From: Halosolutus halophilus
GTDB taxonomy: Archaea > Halobacteriota > Halobacteria > Halobacteriales > Natrialbaceae
Length of the DNA: 64,000 nucleotides
Reading direction: 5' to 3'
Assembly (NCBI RefSeq): GCF_022869805.1
Contig: NZ_CP094974.1
Location: 62,001 to 126,000 of the forward strand
How positions within the stretch are numbered: the first letter of the stretch is position 1; every line of letters begins with the position of its first letter. Of this stretch, positions 15,668-23,825 are shown one piece after another. A program made the position numbers and the translations under genes. The notes below the pieces were generated by a model. It saw only the letters and a list, made by a program, of their open reading frames with translations. It was not told the origin of the DNA and made no database searches.

Positions 15668-16243
15668 TCAGGATCGGACCAACCGGCCGAGCCGATCGAT
15701 CGACGTTCGCACGAGCCCGAGACCGGGCCGGCCGTCGTGGTACCAGACGAGGGCGGCGACGACGAACAGGCCCAACTGGAACACCTCGTACGGTCCCATC
15801 GCGTAGTAGTGGAGGATGGCGTCGAGGAGCCCGTCGACGGGTTCCTCCGGCGGCTGGTCGACGAGGGGCCACAGGAGGAACGCGATCCCCGAGAGGTCAC
15901 CGGTGAACGCCGCGGGCGGGACGTCCGCGAGAAGGTGTGAGACGTGCCCCAGGACGAACGCCGTGCCGACCTCGCGCCGATCGAGGTGGATCGCAACCGC
16001 GACGACTGCCGGCACGAGCAGGGCAGCGACCAGTAGCGAGTGGGCGAACGTCCGGCCCCCGGGGAGGACGCCGAACGTCCACGCGAGGGGTTTGTCGATC
16101 AGGTCGGGAAACTGGGTGCCGAGGGCGAGGGCCAGGAGGGGCCAGGCACGCGGGACTCGATCGAACCGGGACGTCGTGATGCCGGTGTACAGGAGGTACG
16201 CGACGGCGAGATGTCCCCAGGGCCACATCCTGCGGGGATTCAT
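15668..16243 (-). CDS. Membrane metal-dependent hydrolase (YdjM/DUF457 type)
   Basis: 191 residues with five or so membrane segments (HLAVAYLLYTGI; WPLLALALGTQFPDL; SLLVAALLVPAVVAVAI; the C-terminal VFQLGLFVVAALVWY). Conserved polar residues inside the membrane region (WGHLAVAY, FPDLIDK, TFAHSLLV, GHVSHLLADV) match the His/Asp metal sites of the LexA-regulated YdjM/DUF457 family. The enzyme reaction is unknown for the family. The ATG at 16241-16243 or the in-frame ATG five codons later are both possible. Confidence 0.8.
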   Translation of the reverse strand: MNPRRMWPWGHLAVAYLLYTGITTSRFDRVPRAWPLLALALGTQFPDLIDKPLAWTFGVLPGGRTFAHSLLVAALLVPAVVAVAIHLDRREVGTAFVLGHVSHLLADVPPAAFTGDLSGIAFLLWPLVDQPPEEPVDGLLDAILHYYAMGPYEVFQLGLFVVAALVWYHDGRPGLGLVRTSIDRLGRLVRS

Positions 16244-16355
16244 CCGTCGGGGAAATAGCCCTGTCGACTCGCGTCGATCGGCGAGAGCGATTGTCCGGAG
16301 TGCGTTGCATAGGCAGGGCCAACGGTTTCGCTGCTGTCGGGTATGGAATGGCTAC

Positions 16356-16529
16356 ATGGCGAAATTACAGCCCTCGCAGTCCGACAGCCACGAGACGAAG
16401 TTGCTGTCGATGCTCGCGGGTCGATCGTGTCCCCACTGTTCGGACGGGGAACTCGAGCGGGGCATCTACAAGGACAACAGGGCGGTCATCTGTGACACCT
16501 GTGAGACGCCTCGCGTGCAACTCTGGTAG
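16356..16529 (+). CDS. 57-residue zinc-finger microprotein
   Basis: AKLQPSQSDSHETKLLSMLA is followed by CPHC and CDTC, two CxxC knuckles 18 residues apart, so one zinc ribbon. The sequence ends TPRVQLW. It matches the general design of haloarchaeal small zinc-finger proteins (one or two CxxC pairs, under 60 residues), some of which affect biofilm formation and swarming in Haloferax; this one's function is unknown. The ATG at 16356 gives the family-like start; it is divergent from the DUF457 gene. Confidence 0.8.
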   Translation: MAKLQPSQSDSHETKLLSMLAGRSCPHCSDGELERGIYKDNRAVICDTCETPRVQLW

Positions 16530-16623
16530 GTACGTTATCGTTACCGGGACCGTTCGAGCGCTCCGATTCAGACGTCCTCACCGTGAACGGCACGCCACGA
16601 TCGATCGCGGAGTCGCGGTGCGA

Positions 16624-16812
16624 TCACCGCGTTCGGGAGCCGTCGTACTCGTGACCGACGACGAGCGCGAGGGCGTGGAGGGCGAGCAATCCGACGAACA
16701 GCGAGAACCGGCTCATGGAGTCGATTCCGATCAGGATCACGGGCACGTAGGCGATGGGCAGGAGGGTCCCGAGCCAGAAGCCGACGGCCGTGACGGAGTG
16801 ATCCAGCGCCAT
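16624..16812 (-). CDS. Two-pass membrane microprotein (62 residues)
   Basis: ALDHSVTAVGFWLGTLLPIA and LFVGLLALHALALVVGHEYD form two hydrophobic helices separated by a short loop (GIDSMSRF). The start is four bases behind the stop of the DUF7511 gene upstream, so the two are almost certainly co-transcribed. Function unknown. Confidence 0.75.
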   Translation of the reverse strand: MALDHSVTAVGFWLGTLLPIAYVPVILIGIDSMSRFSLFVGLLALHALALVVGHEYDGSRTR

Positions 16813-16816
16813 GGGC

Positions 16817-17011
16817 TTAGCACATCGCGGTGAGGGCGACGAACGAGTCGTCGTGTGCCACGATCCAGTTGGTCATCTGGTCGAGGTCGCTCGACTCGGA
16901 GGGAAAGATGGCACATTCGTTGGGCGCGTCCTCGTTCTCGATAGTAACGTGGTCGAGTTCGGTCGTCGATTCGGTCGGCCGGTGGGGCACGATGTCGGGA
17001 TCGGTCGTCAT
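16817..17011 (-). CDS. DUF7511-type haloarchaeal small protein
   Basis: 64 residues. The block LDHVTIENEDAPNECAIFPS and the end TNWIVAHDDSFVALTAMC are recognised by me as the small haloarchaeal domain annotated DUF7511; that family name is recalled, not searched. No known function. First gene of a two-gene operon with the membrane microprotein 16624-16812 (four bases between stop and start). The clear conservation pattern Cys-Ala-Ile-Phe-Pro suggests a compact fold. Confidence 0.75.
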   Translation of the reverse strand: MTTDPDIVPHRPTESTTELDHVTIENEDAPNECAIFPSESSDLDQMTNWIVAHDDSFVALTAMC

Positions 17012-17366
17012 GGGAGGCCAGGCGGCAGTGGGTTGCGCCGACCGATTTTACTCGATACCGACCTATTGTTATCGACCGGCTAAACGCTGCGAGCGATCCG
17101 GAACGTCTGGTTTCGGTCCGTTTCGGGAGAGCCATTCCGAGGTACGTGACCGTCACGAATCTCGACGTGTACGAGGTCGCTACGGCACTCCCGTGCCGAG
17201 AACGGTAATCCCGAGCGCGGTAGGGACCCCTTTCAGCGGGCTGTTTACCCGACGAACTCCGTCGACTGTACTCACCCGAGCCGATCGATCGCGACTGCTC
17301 ACGTCGTCCGATCGTTCGCAACGCTGTCTCGCCTCGTTCGCGACGCTCCGTCACGATCCGATCGGC
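17012..17366. other. Gene-free stretch between divergent/convergent genes
   Basis: About 350 bases. The right part is the terminator side of the HtrA gene, the left part the promoter of the DUF7511 operon. I see no hairpin, repeat or additional gene. Confidence 0.45.
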
Positions 17367-18479
17367 CTACACTTCGGGTCGCGACCCGAGCGTCAGAGTC
17401 GTCGACTGCTCGCTGCCGTCGCGCCAGTAGTCGACGGTGATCGTGTCGTCGGGGCTGGTCTCGAGTGCGAGGAACGTCGACAGCGCGTGCCGGTCCGGGA
17501 TCGGAGCACCGTCCAGCGCGAGGATGACGTCGCCGCCGACCGGGATCGGTTCGCCGCGGCGTTCGACGGTCTCGTCGCTCCCCCGGAGGCCGGCGGCTGC
17601 GGCGGCTTCGCCCGCGAAGACGTCGGTGACGATGACGCCGGTCGCCGCCGAGAGATCGTTCGCCTCGGCGACGAGTCGATCGACCGTCCGGAGCCCGATA
17701 CCCATGTAGGGGTGCTCGTACGTGCCGTCCGCGATGAGCGACGGGACGACTCGACTCGCCAGCGTCGCCGAGACCGCGAAGCCGATGTTCTCCCCGCTGG
17801 TGGCGTTGACGACGCCGACCACGTCGCCGTCGAGGTCGACGAGCGGGCCGCCGCTGTTGCCGGGATTGACGGCCGCGTCGGTCTGGACCACGTCCGAGAA
17901 GGAGAACTGTCGGCCGGGCGGACTCAGCGTTCGTTCGACGCCGCTGACGATCCCCGCCGACATCGATCCCTCGAGTCCGTAGGGGTTGCCGATCGCGACG
18001 ACCTGCTGGCCGACGACGGGCCGCTCGTCGTCGAGCGAGAGCGGTGTCGCGGCGTCGGGGACGTGATCGGCGTCGAGCACCGCGAGGTCGCTGTAGTAGT
18101 CGGTCCCGACGAGTCGAGTGCTCGACCAGTCGCCGTTGATGTACTGGAGGTCGACGTCCTCCGCCCCGGCGACGACGTGCTGGTTGGTGACGACGTGGCT
18201 GTCGTCGATGACGAAGCCGGATCCCTGTCCGCGTCCCTCTTCCCCGGTGACCGGATCGTCGACGCCGAAGGCCCGGATCTGGGTGACCGAATCGATGATC
18301 CCCTCGTAGACGTCGGTGTAGGTCGATCCGTCGGCGAGGTTGTCCCGATCGATCCCGTGCGAGGAATTCCCCTCGATCGAGTTATCGGCCCGGGGCTCGG
18401 TGCAGCCGGCGACGGCACCGGCGAATCCGGCACTCGCCGCGGCGAGCAACCCGCGACGACTCAGTCGCGTCTCGTCCAT
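17367..18479 (-). CDS. HtrA-type serine protease, Tat lipoprotein
   Basis: 370 residues. A twin-arginine start (TRLSRRGLLAAASAG) and lipobox AVAGC (Cys26) predict a Tat-exported lipoprotein. The trypsin-like domain has a full catalytic triad: His101 in VVTNQHVVAG, Asp131 in YYSDLAVL, Ser209 in GNSGGPL. A single PDZ domain follows (about residues 255-355: PYMGIGLRTVD, GVIVTDVFAGEAAAAAGLRG, GGDVILALDGAPI). HtrA proteins degrade misfolded extracytoplasmic proteins; the Tat/lipoprotein form is a haloarchaeal variation. The ATG at 18477-18479 fixes the Tat signal. Confidence 0.93.
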   Translation of the reverse strand: MDETRLSRRGLLAAASAGFAGAVAGCTEPRADNSIEGNSSHGIDRDNLADGSTYTDVYEGIIDSVTQIRAFGVDDPVTGEEGRGQGSGFVIDDSHVVTNQHVVAGAEDVDLQYINGDWSSTRLVGTDYYSDLAVLDADHVPDAATPLSLDDERPVVGQQVVAIGNPYGLEGSMSAGIVSGVERTLSPPGRQFSFSDVVQTDAAVNPGNSGGPLVDLDGDVVGVVNATSGENIGFAVSATLASRVVPSLIADGTYEHPYMGIGLRTVDRLVAEANDLSAATGVIVTDVFAGEAAAAAGLRGSDETVERRGEPIPVGGDVILALDGAPIPDRHALSTFLALETSPDDTITVDYWRDGSEQSTTLTLGSRPEV

Positions 18480-18691
18480 GTCCGCCGGCTAGAACCCCAC
18501 CTATATGAACCTCTGGAAGACTATCCAGCCGATCGATCGAACGACGAAACGGCTCTTCGGTCCGTTCGCCCGGTGGGATCGAGCCGGATCGACGCGTCCA
18601 CTGATCGGTCCCGCACTGGCCGCGGATCCGTCGTCACCCGGCACTCGCCAGAAGGGAAAGCGTGTTACCCGCGGCCACCCGAGTCACGGCC

Positions 18692-20074
18692 ATGCTTACG
18701 GACGACGCCCGTGCGCTGCTGGCGACGGGGCCGGTCTGTGACTCCTGTCTCGGCCGCCCCTTCGCCGATCGGAGTTTCGGGCTGACCAACGCCGAGCGTG
18801 GGCGGGCGCTGCGCACGACGGCCGCGATGGAAGACGACGAGGACTTCGAACCGGTCGATCCCGAGGAGTGCTGGGTCTGCGAGGGTTACTGTGGCACCTT
18901 CGACGCGATCGCCGAAACGATCGTCGACGCCCTCGAGGGGATCGAGTTCGACACCTACCAGGTGGGGACGCAGGTGCCGCCGCTGGTCGAGGAGAACGAG
19001 CGCCTCCTCCGGGAGGACGCCGACCTCGACCCCGAGGCCGGCGAGTCGATAAAGCGCGAGACGAACCGCGAGGTCGGCCGTCGCGTCGGCGCGACGACGG
19101 GTGCCGAGGTCGGGTTCGAACGTCCAGACGTGCTCGCGGTCGTCGACCTCGAGGGGTTCGACCCGTTCGACGTCCTCGCGGGCGGGGACGTGACGAGCCA
19201 CGCGATCGACCTGCAGGTCAACCCGGCGTTCGTCTACGGCCGCTACCGCAAACTCGAGCGGGACGTTCCCCAGACGGAGTGGCCCTGCCGGGAGTGTGGC
19301 GGCAGCGGCGTCCAGCTGGGCGACGCCGGGGAGGAACCCTGCGACTACTGCGGGGGATCGGGCTACATGTACGAGACCAGCGTCGAACAGACGGTTCGTC
19401 CGCACGTCGTCGACGCGATGGACGGCGAGGAGGGCACCTTCCACGGCGCGGGCCGGGAGGACGTCGATGCGCGGATGCTCGGCGAGGGCCGGCCGTTCGT
19501 CCTCGAGGTCAAGCGGCCCCGGAAGCGCGACCCCGATCCGGCTGCCCTCGAACGCGAGATCAACGAGGCGGCCGAGGGGAGCGTCGAGGTCGAGGGACTG
19601 CGATTGGCGACCTACGAGATGGTCGAGCGCGTCAAAGAACACGACGCGAGCAAGCACTACCGCGCGGACGTCGCGTTCGCCGACCCGATCGACGAGGACG
19701 ACTTCGAGGACGCGCTGGAAACCCTCGACGGGGCGACCGTCGAGCAGGACACGCCCCAGCGGGTCGATCACCGCCGGGCGAGTCTGACCCGCGAGCGGAC
19801 GGTCCACGCGATCGAGGGCGAGTTGCGCGAACCGACCCGGGCCGAGGTGCGAGTTCACGGCGAGGGCGGCCTCTACATCAAGGAACTCGTCAGCAGCGAC
19901 GACGGCCGGACGGAGCCGAGTCTCGCCGGCCTCCTCGACACGGGCGCCGAGGTGACGGCGCTCGACGTCACCGGCGTCGAGGGCGAGGACGAACCCTTCG
20001 AACTGGAGGCGTACTTCCGGGACGATCCGCGTGCCGAGGACGAGAACGAGGACGCCGTCGAAGCGACCGACTGA
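18692..20074 (+). CDS. pus10: tRNA pseudouridine(54/55) synthase Pus10
   Basis: Isomerises uridines 54 and 55 of archaeal tRNA. The 460 residues start with the THUMP-linked zinc part (CDSCLGRPF, Cys16/19, and CWVCEGYC, Cys60/63) and end with the pseudouridine synthase domain, whose catalytic motif is GAGREDVDARML, Asp257 aligning with the GRTD of TruA. Between them, residues 199-223 hold an extra zinc-knuckle pair (CRECGGSG and CDYCGGSG), of the type seen in DnaJ zinc fingers. The ATG at 18692 is preferred over one ten codons upstream because homologues start LTDDARALL. Product pseudouridine-54 is the substrate of TrmY. rnhB follows after 53 bases and is probably co-transcribed. Confidence 0.93.
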   Translation: MLTDDARALLATGPVCDSCLGRPFADRSFGLTNAERGRALRTTAAMEDDEDFEPVDPEECWVCEGYCGTFDAIAETIVDALEGIEFDTYQVGTQVPPLVEENERLLREDADLDPEAGESIKRETNREVGRRVGATTGAEVGFERPDVLAVVDLEGFDPFDVLAGGDVTSHAIDLQVNPAFVYGRYRKLERDVPQTEWPCRECGGSGVQLGDAGEEPCDYCGGSGYMYETSVEQTVRPHVVDAMDGEEGTFHGAGREDVDARMLGEGRPFVLEVKRPRKRDPDPAALEREINEAAEGSVEVEGLRLATYEMVERVKEHDASKHYRADVAFADPIDEDDFEDALETLDGATVEQDTPQRVDHRRASLTRERTVHAIEGELREPTRAEVRVHGEGGLYIKELVSSDDGRTEPSLAGLLDTGAEVTALDVTGVEGEDEPFELEAYFRDDPRAEDENEDAVEATD

Positions 20075-20127
20075 TTCCGCCACGGCGAGTCACAACGACT
20101 TTTGCGTCCCTCGACGACGATCGGGAC

Positions 20128-20790
20128 ATGCCATTCGGCGTCGACGAGGCGGGGAAGGGACCGGCGATCGGGTCGATGTTCGCGGCCGCGATCTGGCTCG
20201 AGACGCCGGACGCGCTGCCCGACGGAATCGCCGACTCGAAGCGACTCGCTCCCGATCGACGCGAGGAACTGGCCGCCGCGCTCCGCGAGGACGATCGCGT
20301 CGGCGTCGGCGTCGGCGAAATCACGCCCGAGCGGATCGACGATCCCGCGACGGACATGAACTCGCTGACGGTGCGGGCCCACGCCGACGCGATCGAGGCA
20401 GCCCTCCCCGACGCTCACGGTTCCGACTCCGGCGTCCCGTCCGGGCTCTGTGACGCCTGTGACACCGACGCCGATCGGTTCGCCCGTCGCGTGACCGACG
20501 CCTGCTCGCTGTCGATCGACGTCGACGCGAGACACGGAGCCGACGACGACTCCCGGATCGTCGGCGCAGCGAGTATCGTCGCCAAGGTCGAACGCGATGC
20601 CCACGTCGCCAGACTCGCCGAGGCGTACGGCCCGATCGGGAGCGGCTATCCGAGCGATCCGACCACGCGCGAGTTCCTCGAAAGCTACGTCGCCGACCAC
20701 GGCGAGTTACCACCCGTCGCCCGCGCGTCGTGGTCGACCTGCGAGGACGTGCTCGCGGCGGCCCAGCAGACGGGTCTCGGGCAGTTCTAG
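20128..20790 (+). CDS. rnhB: Ribonuclease HII
   Basis: Removes RNA from RNA/DNA hybrids and ribonucleotides from DNA. 220 residues. The N-terminal PFGVDEAGKGPAIGSMFAAA gives the catalytic Asp-Glu of RNase HII; DSKRLAPDRREELA and HGADDDSRIVGAASIVAKVERD are the further acidic and basic family motifs; the end YPSDPTTREFLESYV is standard. A short acidic insertion with CDACDTDADRF occurs around residue 110. The ATG at 20128 is 25-30 bases behind ACGACTTTTGCG, a promoter-like sequence, so it may also be transcribed alone. Confidence 0.94.
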   Translation: MPFGVDEAGKGPAIGSMFAAAIWLETPDALPDGIADSKRLAPDRREELAAALREDDRVGVGVGEITPERIDDPATDMNSLTVRAHADAIEAALPDAHGSDSGVPSGLCDACDTDADRFARRVTDACSLSIDVDARHGADDDSRIVGAASIVAKVERDAHVARLAEAYGPIGSGYPSDPTTREFLESYVADHGELPPVARASWSTCEDVLAAAQQTGLGQF

Positions 20791-20935
20791 CGGCCCGATC
20801 CGGCACGGTGACGATCGAGTCGGTTGGATCGTTCGGTTTACATTCGTCCGTCCTCCGCCTCCAGCATATCAGTCCTCCGCCGCCTCCAGCCTATCTTTCT
20901 CCCACCGCTCCAGCACGTCCGTTACCTGTCGATCG

Positions 20936-20943
20936 TTTTATAC
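20936..20943 (+). promoter_or_regulatory. TATA box of the cation antiporter gene
   Basis: TTTTATAC lies 25 bases before the GTG start at 20961, the expected position for a leaderless haloarchaeal transcript. Confidence 0.65.
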
Positions 20944-20960
20944 GCCCCCTGGACGCACGA

Positions 20961-21977
20961 GTGACCGTGCTCGAGATCGTTACGTTCCTCGTGCTCGCCG
21001 CCGCCGCAACGGCCGTCGTCTGGAAGGGAAGCACGTGGCTCGAGACGTCCGCAAATCGGCTCGCGACCGGCTACGGCGTGCCGGCAGTCGTCCAGGGTGC
21101 GATCATCGCCGCCGTCGGGTCGAGCATGCCGGAACTGGCGAGCGTCCTCGTCGCGACGCTGTTACACGGCGAGTTCGAACTCGGCGTCGGCGCGATCGTC
21201 GGCTCCGCCGTGTTCAACCTCCTCGTCATCCCGGCCGCCGCAGCCCTCGCAGGTGGCGGCGGCATGGAGACCGGTCGCGACCTGGTGTACAAGGAGGCAC
21301 TGTTCTACATGCTCGCGGTCGCCGTCCTTCTGCTGACGTTCTCGATGGCGATAATCTACAATCCGCTCGAGGGAACAGGTCTCCGGGGCTCGGTCACGCG
21401 TCCGCTCGCGCTGTTTCCGCTGGTCCTCTACGGACTCTACGTGTTCACCCAGTACCTCGACACCGCCGATTCCGCCGAGGAGGCGGACACCACCGTCGAT
21501 CGGTTCCGGGCCTGGCTGTGGTTCGGCGTCGGCCTGGTGCTCATCGTGGTCGGCGTCGAGGGCCTCGTCCGGGCGGCGATCGGCCTCGGCGAGGCGTTCG
21601 GTACGCCCGCGTTCCTGTGGGGCATGACCGTCGTGGCCGCCGGATCGAGTATTCCGGACGCGTTCGTCAGTATCTCCGCTGCCCGGTCGGGTCGGCCGGC
21701 GGTCAGTCTCGCGAACGTACTGGGGAGCAACGTGTTCGACCTGCTCGTCGCGGTACCGATCGGCGTGCTCGTCGCCGGAACCCTGGCGATCACCTTCGCG
21801 CACATCGTTCCGATGATGGGGTTCCTGATCCTCGCGACGGTCGTCTTCTTCACGATCATGCGTACTGGGATGCTCCTGTCCCGTCGGGAAGCCTGGACGT
21901 TGCTCGTCATCTACGGGCTGTTCGTCGCGTGGCTGATACTCGAGAGCGTCGGCGTGACGACCGTCGTCCCGACCTGA
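20961..21977 (+). CDS. Calcium/cation antiporter (CaCA family), GTG start
   Basis: 338 residues with about ten membrane segments in two inverted halves. The two alpha-repeats that form the ion site are clear: AIIAAVGSSMPELASVLVA in the first half and VVAAGSSIPDAFVSISAARS in the second, both with the conserved acidic residue and GSN/GSS glycines. A further GSNVFDLLVAVPIGV motif follows. CaCA proteins exchange Ca2+ (or K+) for Na+ or H+, fitting a halophile. The start is GTG 25 bases behind the TATA box TTTTATAC; no ATG fits. Monocistronic. Confidence 0.9.
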   Translation: MTVLEIVTFLVLAAAATAVVWKGSTWLETSANRLATGYGVPAVVQGAIIAAVGSSMPELASVLVATLLHGEFELGVGAIVGSAVFNLLVIPAAAALAGGGGMETGRDLVYKEALFYMLAVAVLLLTFSMAIIYNPLEGTGLRGSVTRPLALFPLVLYGLYVFTQYLDTADSAEEADTTVDRFRAWLWFGVGLVLIVVGVEGLVRAAIGLGEAFGTPAFLWGMTVVAAGSSIPDAFVSISAARSGRPAVSLANVLGSNVFDLLVAVPIGVLVAGTLAITFAHIVPMMGFLILATVVFFTIMRTGMLLSRREAWTLLVIYGLFVAWLILESVGVTTVVPT

Positions 21978-22022
21978 GCCGGATCTCGATCGGCGTGGTG
22001 TGGCCCCGGTGGGACGGTGCAA

Positions 22023-22049
22023 CAGCAGGCTGACCGCTATTGCCTGCTG
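22023..22049 (+). terminator. Hairpin behind the antiporter gene
   Basis: CAGCAGGC and GCCTGCTG pair perfectly around an 11-base loop, 45 bases behind the stop of the antiporter gene and 20 bases before the next microprotein start. No T-tract follows, so it may end or protect the mRNA. Confidence 0.5.
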
Positions 22050-22069
22050 GCGCTGTCACCGTAGTACCG

Positions 22070-22177
22070 ATGCCGATCTGTACACGATGTGAGAGCCAGG
22101 TCTCGCTCGATTTTGCGCGCGTCTACGGTGACGGCGACGGAACAGTCGACTGGTGTCCGCGGTGTCGAACCGGGTGA
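22070..22177 (+). CDS. 35-residue zinc-finger microprotein (DUF7563 type)
   Basis: PICTRCESQVSLDFARVYGD is followed by WCPRC, giving two CxxC pairs in only 35 residues. The FARVYGD core matches a family of tiny haloarchaeal zinc proteins I know as DUF7563 (recalled). One zinc per protein is expected. The function is unknown. It lies in the gap between the antiporter and secD, just after a hairpin at 22023-22049, and is too short to be called by default gene finders. Confidence 0.85.
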   Translation: MPICTRCESQVSLDFARVYGDGDGTVDWCPRCRTG

Positions 22178-22199
22178 CCGACGAGAACGGGCGATCGCG

Positions 22200-23825
22200 T
22201 CAGCGATCGGTCAGCAGGTACTCCAGGATGTCACCGTAGGCCGGGCGGGTGACGAGCACCCCGACGAGGACGCCGAGGATCGTGATGATCGCGAACCCCT
22301 GGAGGTCGCCGAGGCTCAACACGGCCAGCGGCGACATGGCGATGATCGTCGTCGCCGCGGCGGCACCGATGACCCAGAACGCTTTGCGGAAGCGTGACTC
22401 GAAGACACGCCGCGAACTGACGTCGCCCTCGTCCATCACCTCGTCGGCGATGATGACGAGGTCGTCCACCCCCGTCCCGACGACGGCGATGAACCCGGCG
22501 ATGTGTGAGAGATCCAGCGGCATGCGTATCAGCGCGACGAAGCCGAGCAGGATCACCACCTCCGACATGGCCGTGAGGATCATCGGCGCGGCGACCCGGG
22601 CGTTCGTGTACCGCAGGTAGACCACGCCGCTGACGGTCACCACCGAGAGCAGGCCGATCAGCAGCGAGTAGATCTTGTAGTCGTCGGCCAGCGCCGGGGT
22701 GATGGAGAACACCTCGCCCTTATCGAAATCCAGCGGCGCGGGGAGGCTGCCCGCGCGGAGGTTGACCGACAGCGAGTGGGCGTCGCCCTGCGTGGGGACG
22801 ATCATCCGGAACGAGGGATCGTTCTCGAACGTACCGTCCTGCATTCCCCGTGCGAGGTCGCCGCCCATACTGTGGGCGTCGACGGGTTCGCCGTCGACTT
22901 CGGTGACCAGACACCACTGGTCGTCCTCGTGGTCGAAATTGAACTCGCCGGTCTGTCGGTCGTGGATTCCACACTGGCCGACGCCCTCGCCGGTGAAGCC
23001 GTACTCGTTCATCTTCGCCTGGTACTCCGACGCGGCCTCGTCGGTGAGCGTGACGGAGACGTAGTGCTGGTCCCGTTGATCGTCGTAGGCCGCGAAGCCG
23101 ATGGAGTCGAAGTCGTCCCGCTCGAGGACGGTCTCGTTGACCTGCGTTCCGTTCTCGGGATAGTACGCGACGACCGTCACGACGCCCCGCTCGGTGAGCA
23201 GTTCCCGCAGTTCCTGTTCGTTCATGTCGTCGCCCCGTTCGGGGACCTCGACGACGATGTGTGGGGTAGTGCCGGATCGTTCCGAGACGTCGCCACCCGT
23301 CAGCCCGGCTTCGTTGATCTTCGAATCGATCGCCTGGACCGTATCGTCGCGCGTCGACTGGGTGACGCCGTCCCGGACCTCGCCGTAGTCCGCGGCGCTG
23401 TCGGCGCTGTCGAGCGCGCTGGCGAGTTGGTCCGTGGAGACGTTCTTCACGAACACCTCGGCGGTGTATCCGCCGCCTTCGGCGGGTTCGACGCGCACGT
23501 CCGTCGCTTCGACGTCGAGTTCCGCGGCGATGTCGCCCTCGAGTGTGCTCGGGTCGGCGGAATCGGTCAGTTCGACGTCCTCGGCGGTTACGCCGACGAC
23601 GGGCGCGCTGATCCGCGTTCCGCCGTCGAGTCCGAGCCCGTACACGAGATTCGTCCAGCCGTCGTCGTCGGCGGCCTGCGCACTCTCGTTCGCCGCCGGC
23701 TCTCCCTCGGGGCCCTGTTCGGCGAAGACGCCGCCGGGGATGAAGAGCGCGACCACTGCGAACGTCACGAAGACGACCAACAGCAGGACGCGCCAGTTGG
23801 AGACGATCGTGTCCTTGACGTTCAT
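22200..23825 (-). CDS. secD: Protein translocase subunit SecD
   Basis: 541 residues. With SecF it uses the ion gradient to pull exported proteins across the membrane after SecYEG. One N-terminal membrane segment (WRVLLLVVFVTFAVVALFI), a large extracytoplasmic domain (residues about 40-330), then five membrane segments in the C-terminal part. Family motifs include GLGLDGGTRI and, in the membrane part, VVGTGVDDLVIIADEVMDEG. Its ATG overlaps the secF stop by four bases, so secF-secD form an operon with secF first, the usual archaeal order reversed from bacteria. Confidence 0.94.
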   Translation of the reverse strand: MNVKDTIVSNWRVLLLVVFVTFAVVALFIPGGVFAEQGPEGEPAANESAQAADDDGWTNLVYGLGLDGGTRISAPVVGVTAEDVELTDSADPSTLEGDIAAELDVEATDVRVEPAEGGGYTAEVFVKNVSTDQLASALDSADSAADYGEVRDGVTQSTRDDTVQAIDSKINEAGLTGGDVSERSGTTPHIVVEVPERGDDMNEQELRELLTERGVVTVVAYYPENGTQVNETVLERDDFDSIGFAAYDDQRDQHYVSVTLTDEAASEYQAKMNEYGFTGEGVGQCGIHDRQTGEFNFDHEDDQWCLVTEVDGEPVDAHSMGGDLARGMQDGTFENDPSFRMIVPTQGDAHSLSVNLRAGSLPAPLDFDKGEVFSITPALADDYKIYSLLIGLLSVVTVSGVVYLRYTNARVAAPMILTAMSEVVILLGFVALIRMPLDLSHIAGFIAVVGTGVDDLVIIADEVMDEGDVSSRRVFESRFRKAFWVIGAAAATTIIAMSPLAVLSLGDLQGFAIITILGVLVGVLVTRPAYGDILEYLLTDR

